From an uncultured Blautia sp. (lineage in GTDB: Bacteria; Bacillota; Clostridia; Lachnospirales; Lachnospiraceae): a stretch of 64,000 nt of DNA. A program made the position numbers and the translations under genes. Location: the NCBI RefSeq assembly GCF_947654165.1, contig NZ_CANTKB010000002.1, positions 62,001 through 126,000 on the forward strand, written 5' to 3'. Shown piece after piece: positions 59,524 through 64,000 of the stretch (position 1 is the stretch's first letter; each line of letters starts with the position of its first letter). The notes beneath the pieces are model-generated. The model saw only the letters and a list, made by a program, of their open reading frames with translations, had not been told where the DNA came from and did no database searches.

Positions 59524-60158
59524 AGATGAAAAAAAGCAGGACGGGAATGAATTTCCAGCTAATTTGAAGTGATTTTCGTTAGCTGACAGCTAATCCAAAA
59601 TACTGTTTTGCAAACAGGAAAAAATACGATTCCTGCTAACATCGGGGTTCGGTCTTATTAAAACCTCAGATTGGGGATGTAAAACAGTGTAAAAAGGAGT
59701 AAAATCCTTTATGGAATAAACACTCTGCTAATTTTGGTTAGCTGAAACAATAGATTATTTCATTAGCTACAGCTAAGTCAAAGAAACCTCCACTGGAGCT
59801 TCCTTTGACATGCTAAGGCATGGCAAGCGAGATGCTCGTTTGGATCAGATTCAATAAAAAAGAATCTAATCTGAACGGGCTTTTTAGTACCATAAAAGTG
59901 TAGTAGTTAGAGAGTAATTAACTCTGACATCTGCACTTATTTTATTATAATAGGGAAAGCAGTTGGTATGGCATGGGCTTTTTTGGATTTTTAACATCCG
60001 TCAATAAAACCGTCAACCAACCCCTTATTATAAATATTCGCTTAGGCAGGTTGATACTCTATGAGAGCTTTCGTGTAACGAACTAAACTGAATCGTAATA
60101 AGTGTGGATGGTTTTACTGATTGCTAATAAAAATGTACCAAGGTAGTAGGAGGTTATT
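59524..60158. other. Chromosomal intergenic region with palindromes and possible IS110 bridge-RNA segment
   Basis: No gene is supported here. TTAGCTGACAGCTAA (59579-59593) and TTAGCTACAGCTAA (59763-59776) are palindromes, and a hairpin with GATTAGATT-type arms ends near 59885. The stretch from about 59,890 to the transposase start is non-coding and includes GAGAGT/ACTCT-type stems; in IS110-family elements the bridge RNA is encoded in this position. The exact ends of the insertion sequence are not visible to me. Confidence 0.35.
59602..59694 (+). repeat. 93-bp direct repeat, copy 1
   Basis: This matches 61521-61614 over its whole length with scattered differences. It includes the palindrome CTGTTTTGCAAACAG and the shared segment ATCGGGGTTCGGTCTT. 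The two copies flank the IS110-family gene. Confidence 0.8.
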
Positions 60159-61364
60159 ATGATCAGTGTAGGAATTGATGTGGCAAAAGGGAAAAGTACG
60201 GTATGCATACTGAAACCTTATGGGGAAATTGTCAGCAAGCCGTTCGACATCTCCCATGTAGAAAAGGATTTGGGGGAACTCGCGGCTATGCTTCTAAGGT
60301 TTGACGATGAAGTAAAGGTTGTTATGGAGGCAACTGGCATCTATCATCTTCCAGTCCTTACCTATTTACAGGAAAAAGGACTGTTTGTAGCTGTTATTAA
60401 TCCATACTTGATGAAGGTATACCGTAGCGGAGATCTTAGAAAAGCAAAGACAGACAAAATCGATTCCAGGATTATTGCTAATTATGGCATTGAACACTGG
60501 TTTACAATGGCAGAGTTCAAAGCATCGGATGATGTGTATGGGGAACTGAAGATGCTGGGACAGCAATACAGACACTATATGAAACTGCATATCATGTCTC
60601 TGCATGAATTGACGCATTTGCTGGATTATACAATGCCTGGAATCAAGGGTATGCTTGCAAGTTGGAATGAAGGAAACCGAAAGGATAAACTGAGTGATTT
60701 TGTTGAAAGGTTTTGGCACTATGATACTATCACATGTCTTAGTGAAACAGAATTTATAAAGCAGTACATGTCCTGGGCAAAAGAAAAGAAATACCATCAG
60801 AGCCAGGACAAGGCGCAAGCCATATATGCCCTGGCCCGTGAAGGCATTCCTACCTTATCTTCAGAAACCCCATCCGTCAAAATGCTGGTAACTGAAGCGG
60901 TCCGAGTGCTCAAAGAAGTTGATGCAACTCTAAGCATAATCTTATCACGAATGCAGGAATTAGCAAAGAGCCTGCCGGAATATTCCATTGTGAGGGGGAT
61001 GGGAGGCGTGGGAGAAGTTCTGGCACCAAAGCTAATTGCAGAAATTGGTGATGTTAGAAGGTTCCATAGCGGAAAGGCTTTAATAGCATATGCGGGAATT
61101 GATATTCCGCCTTATGAATCAGGGCAATTTGTTGGTTCTAATCGAAAGATAACTAAACGTGGATTGGCGGCTCTGCGTAAAGTCGGCTATGAAACCATGA
61201 GATGTATAAAAACGCACCCAAGACCAGATGATCCAGTTTACCAGTATATAGTCAAAAAAGAAGCTGAAGGCAAGGCAAAAAAAGCTGCTAAAATAGCAGG
61301 GCTGAATAAGTTTCTCAGAATATATTACGCACGAGTTAAAGAAATCTATACGGATATAAAATAA
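60159..61364 (+). CDS. IS110-family transposase
   Basis: The 401-residue protein has the RuvC-like DEDD domain (VGIDVAKGKS, MEATGIYH, KTDKIDSRIIANYG) and the C-terminal Transposase_20 domain (RGMGGVGEVLAPKLIAEIGD, then GSNRKITKRG with the conserved serine). IS110 enzymes recombine DNA guided by a bridge RNA from the non-coding end. A TAGGAGG site lies 6 bases before the ATG. The protein is full length, so the element may be active. Confidence 0.93.
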   Translation: MISVGIDVAKGKSTVCILKPYGEIVSKPFDISHVEKDLGELAAMLLRFDDEVKVVMEATGIYHLPVLTYLQEKGLFVAVINPYLMKVYRSGDLRKAKTDKIDSRIIANYGIEHWFTMAEFKASDDVYGELKMLGQQYRHYMKLHIMSLHELTHLLDYTMPGIKGMLASWNEGNRKDKLSDFVERFWHYDTITCLSETEFIKQYMSWAKEKKYHQSQDKAQAIYALAREGIPTLSSETPSVKMLVTEAVRVLKEVDATLSIILSRMQELAKSLPEYSIVRGMGGVGEVLAPKLIAEIGDVRRFHSGKALIAYAGIDIPPYESGQFVGSNRKITKRGLAALRKVGYETMRCIKTHPRPDDPVYQYIVKKEAEGKAKKAAKIAGLNKFLRIYYARVKEIYTDIK

Positions 61365-61915
61365 ATATCAAAATGAAAGACTGCAAAAAGGCTGCCTAAA
61401 TGACAGTCTATTTGTTGTACCTAATTTTATGAAAGAAAAATATTTTAAAAACCTGCAAAAAACTATTGACTTTTCTTAGCAGGTTTTGTTGCCAAGCATG
61501 CGATAAAAACAGTCCAGTGGACTGTTTTGCAAACAGGGAAAAATATGATTCCTGCTAACATCGGGGTTCGGTCTTGTTATAACTTTGGATTGGGGATGTA
61601 AAACAACGTAAAAATGGTGGATTCCAATTTTCAAAGGGAACGGATCAGGAAAGAAGCAGAAATTAAAAGATATAGTATATTGTGAATGCCGATTGTAATG
61701 AAAGGCAATGAAATCCCCATTATAAGAATTGATGCGAGAAATAACAATCACAAGTCTGATGACGGGGGAAAATAGCCCTGCACAAAAGGATAGTTTGAAG
61801 AATGGAAATAAGTTTTTTCTTGAATTTATTCAAACTACACTTTTGTGTGGGGTGTACTAATTTGGAATATGATAGACTGTTGTAAATGAGAATACTAAAG
61901 GAATGGAGGATGGAT
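61365..61915. other. Intergenic region after IS110
   Basis: No gene is supported. It holds a GACTG/CAGTC hairpin just after the transposase gene (likely terminator), a 19-bp palindrome AACAGTCCAGTGGACTGTT at 61508-61526, the second copy of the 93-bp repeat, and A/T-rich sequence before the next operon. Confidence 0.5.
61521..61614 (+). repeat. 93-bp direct repeat, copy 2
   Basis: Second copy of the repeat at 59602-59694, about 85 percent identical by eye, on the other side of the IS110-family gene. Confidence 0.8.
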
Positions 61916-62587
61916 ATGAGGGTTCCGTTAATAAGAACATTGGATGCAAATGAAAATGCATCAGGATATAAGTTATTTCCTTCAACAGATGGTTTGGCAA
62001 AAATAAAAATGGAGGAAGATGATGGAACAGAAATTAAAGAGTTTTCGGTTGACCGAGTAGAATGTCGTAGTTTTGGTGCAAAGTCTGAAATAGATTTCTG
62101 CATGGATGGTGTTGGAACAAAAAGCTGGACAGTGTCGGTGACAAAAAAGAGAATCATTGTATGGAACGCGGCATCTAAAGGATTGTTTGGAAAACCAAAA
62201 GAAAAGAGTGGAAAAGCTACAGGCGGACATCTTTTGTTTGAATCACTTGGATGGCTTAGTACATTTTGCGGACCACAAGGGAAAAAAATTCTTTTGTGTG
62301 TTTGTCTGCGGAAGGATCAGTGTAAAAGTGCGTTGGCGATTAGTGGAGATGAAGCAAGTATGAAGAAATTACTTATAGCACTTCACGGAATGGCAGATAC
62401 ATGGATAACAGAACATAATATGAAACTGAGACAGGAAGGAGCAGATGAAAAACAGAACAAGGCATTGGAGGCGTGGGAAAATTTTGTTGACAACGCCTGG
62501 AGCAATGCTACAGAAGAAGAGTCAGTAATGCTACCGGTAAAAAGTATGAAATTTGTGGCAAATAGTCAAATGGATGAGAGGAGATAA
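61916..62587 (+). CDS. Conserved hypothetical protein, possible PH-like domain
   Basis: The 223-residue protein is beta-rich in its first 140 residues (SWTVSVTKKRIIVWNAASKG, GKKILLCVCLRK), suggesting a PH/GRAM-like fold, and helical after residue 140. The ATG used has GGAGG 6 bases upstream; an ATG two codons earlier directly abuts that site. It is first of three tightly spaced genes. The family is not recognised. Confidence 0.6.
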   Translation: MRVPLIRTLDANENASGYKLFPSTDGLAKIKMEEDDGTEIKEFSVDRVECRSFGAKSEIDFCMDGVGTKSWTVSVTKKRIIVWNAASKGLFGKPKEKSGKATGGHLLFESLGWLSTFCGPQGKKILLCVCLRKDQCKSALAISGDEASMKKLLIALHGMADTWITEHNMKLRQEGADEKQNKALEAWENFVDNAWSNATEEESVMLPVKSMKFVANSQMDERR

Positions 62588-62592
62588 AAATA

Positions 62593-62991
62593 ATGGCACG
62601 TATTAAAACAGATTCAACGGAGTTAGTTACAGATAAAAGTTTACAGCAGATTGCAAATGGAATTAGAGAGGCTGCATCAGTATTGAATGCACAGGTAGAT
62701 GAACTGAATGATGATCCACTTGGAAAGTTTGGAGACAAGTGTGATATTGAGGTTGTATTATCAGGAAACGTTGGATTGTTCTCCGGATTAAAACATTTTA
62801 GACCGGGCGGGGCAAATAATATTTGGGGAGTTCAGGTGTTTGTTTCAGATTTAGGAGATAAACGTCATATCGAATTGATTGCTTTAGGAGAAGGTGTGTT
62901 TGCCGGCGGGTTATTTAGTAATGGTGCCGGTATCTTGAATTTGGGAGTAAGTAAGGATAAACGTGACAAAATCATTTCTTATCTGATTTAA
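62593..62991 (+). CDS. Conserved hypothetical protein, 132 aa
   Basis: The protein has an N-terminal helix (SLQQIANGIREAASVLNAQV) and a Gly-rich second half (FSGLKHFRPGGANNIWGVQV, GEGVFAGGLFSNGAG), with no Cys or membrane signal. It follows the PH-like gene after 5 bases and precedes the J-domain gene by 25. The family is not recognised; it could be a small soluble partner of the membrane protein downstream. Confidence 0.6.
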   Translation: MARIKTDSTELVTDKSLQQIANGIREAASVLNAQVDELNDDPLGKFGDKCDIEVVLSGNVGLFSGLKHFRPGGANNIWGVQVFVSDLGDKRHIELIALGEGVFAGGLFSNGAGILNLGVSKDKRDKIISYLI

Positions 62992-63016
62992 AAATTGGAG
63001 AGAAGAGGAAAAAGAA

Positions 63017-64000
63017 ATGCTGGATTTTTATCATGAAATTGCTGGTCTGGAATCCGAAATGACATTAAATGAATTAAAGCAGGAGCTTTTGAAACAGGAA
63101 AAAGTGTGGACGAAGCGTCAGGTAAATACGCCGGAAAAAGCTACAAAAATGCTTTCTATTATATTTGATGCAAAAAAAGCTTTTGAAACAGAATCGTCAC
63201 GAAAGAAATATGATCGTGAACTGGAATTGAGTAAGAAGGAAAAGACAATTGACCCAGATGAGCAGCGAAAAGCAAGACTGAAAGAATGGACAGATAAGGC
63301 GAGAACTTTTTATGAAGATCATCAGTTTGAGCTTGCAGGTAATGCTTATGAAAAAGCAAGGGTATCGGAAAGTCCGGATGGAGAAAATGCAGATTTTTAT
63401 AACCTGGGATATAATATTTTTTGTGAATTAGGGAATTTTTATAAAGCACTGGAGTGTACAGATAAAGAAGTGATTGCGGAGCCGGATAATTGTCGCTCTT
63501 ATTTTGATAGGGAATATGTGCTGAGGCAGATGGCAATTCAGGAAGCACAGAACAGCCGGGTGGTTGGCAGTGCAAATCCGTATTATGACAAAGCACTAAA
63601 TGCGAACCAGAAGTTATGTGATATGGCTCAGAAATATGGCATGACGGAACTTTATGCAAATGCCCTTGGACAAAGGGCAAGCATTCTCTATTCGTGTGGA
63701 GAGTATACGGAAGATAATTGTGAAGAAGTTCAGGAATATGCAAACAAATCTATTAGTTTGGGAGCGACAAATGGCGTTGCAAATGAAGTATTGGAGGCAA
63801 TGAAGCCGGAACTGGAAGAATATAAAGAACGTAACAACTACATAAGGCAGTTAGAAGAGCAGACGGCAAATTATAAAAAGCGTCAACAGGAAGTAAGAGG
63901 ATCTTCTAAAATGGGAGTGCTTGTTTTTGTTGTATCTGTGGTACTGGCATATTTGACCAGCGGTGTTGTATTTCCAATCTCTACGCTGATAGCAGCAGCC
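63017..64000 (+). CDS. J-domain-like, TPR-containing membrane protein, partial
   Basis: The visible 328 codons begin with a DnaJ-like region (residues 1-72: EIAGLESEMTLNELKQELLK to FDAKKAFETESSRKKYDREL). The HPD tripeptide that activates Hsp70 is absent; that place reads KRQVNTPEK. TPR-like helices follow (about 95-230), then a coiled coil and a hydrophobic segment from about 305. The gene continues beyond the window. A GAGAAGAGG site lies upstream. A J-like domain without HPD suggests a scaffold rather than a chaperone activator. Confidence 0.65.
   Translation, partial: MLDFYHEIAGLESEMTLNELKQELLKQEKVWTKRQVNTPEKATKMLSIIFDAKKAFETESSRKKYDRELELSKKEKTIDPDEQRKARLKEWTDKARTFYEDHQFELAGNAYEKARVSESPDGENADFYNLGYNIFCELGNFYKALECTDKEVIAEPDNCRSYFDREYVLRQMAIQEAQNSRVVGSANPYYDKALNANQKLCDMAQKYGMTELYANALGQRASILYSCGEYTEDNCEEVQEYANKSISLGATNGVANEVLEAMKPELEEYKERNNYIRQLEEQTANYKKRQQEVRGSSKMGVLVFVVSVVLAYLTSGVVFPISTLIAAA

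Noticed and set aside
1..64000. CRISPR array
   Set aside because: No short regularly spaced repeats with unique spacers were seen, and no cas genes.

Overview
The window is almost entirely one large integrative and conjugative element (ICE) of the Tn1549/CTn type in a low-GC Firmicute, most likely a gut Lachnospiraceae. The evidence is the set of mobile-element protein families found in such elements (PcfB, Maff2, the CD1112, PrgI, CD1108, DUF4315, CD1107/DUF4366 and DUF5688 families, and a transposon-transfer-assisting protein), strong AAGGAGG-type ribosome sites, and consensus TTGACA/TATAAT promoters. The left end of the element lies outside the window. The right end is marked by the 3' half of a tRNA-Arg(CCU) gene near 59,416-59,456, so chromosomal DNA begins after that.

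Layout. (1) 1-3,204, minus strand: a lysogeny-like control operon with an ImmR-type repressor, an ImmA-type metalloprotease and three accessory genes, one of them a PD-(D/E)XK-like protein. (2) 3,205-6,776: a face-to-face promoter switch, a Y-family polymerase with a YolD-like partner, small ORFs, and a protein with only a sigma-70 region 4-like helix-turn-helix. (3) 7,218-31,642: the transfer operon. It encodes a giant thioester/Cna-B surface adhesin, an antirepressor, the coupling protein VirD4, VirB2/B3/B4/B6-like channel parts, a class B sortase, a VirB1-like hydrolase, topoisomerase III and a JAB-ArdC polyvalent protein. (4) 31,827-46,717: a phosphorothioation defence island in the unusual single-direction order HTH-dptF-dptG-dptH-dndB-dndC-dndD-dndE-dndA. 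(5) 46,787-48,770, minus strand: relaxase and MobC, with a probable oriT region upstream. (6) 49,171-51,492: a large fusion of a modification-reader-like N-terminus, a Vsr/DUF559-like nuclease and a nitrilase domain, probably a defence protein. (7) 51,529-55,573: a 3.6 kb cargo (Rrf2 regulator, two FMN-type proteins, class M sirtuin, zinc macrodomain) lying between two ~230 bp direct repeats, one of which carries a broken copy of the excisionase gene. (8) 55,500-58,140: excisionase-like protein, a protein with four HTH modules, and a tyrosine integrase; then an SGNH esterase and attR. (9) 59,457-64,000: chromosome with an IS110-family transposase, repeats, and a three-gene operon ending in a J-domain/TPR membrane protein.

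How it works together. ImmR/ImmA probably hold the element quiescent. Five copies of an unusual promoter-like element (TGTTGTATAA, exactly 16 bp, then GGATA or GTATA) stand before the region 4-only regulator gene, the transfer operon, the mobilisation operon and both copies of the excisionase gene. This suggests one regulator switches on its own gene, transfer, DNA processing and excision together. Terminator-like hairpins inside the transfer operon suggest that transcription also needs antitermination or attenuation control. The cargo is defensive: Dnd/Dpt, the nitrilase-nuclease fusion, and possibly the sirtuin/macrodomain operon.
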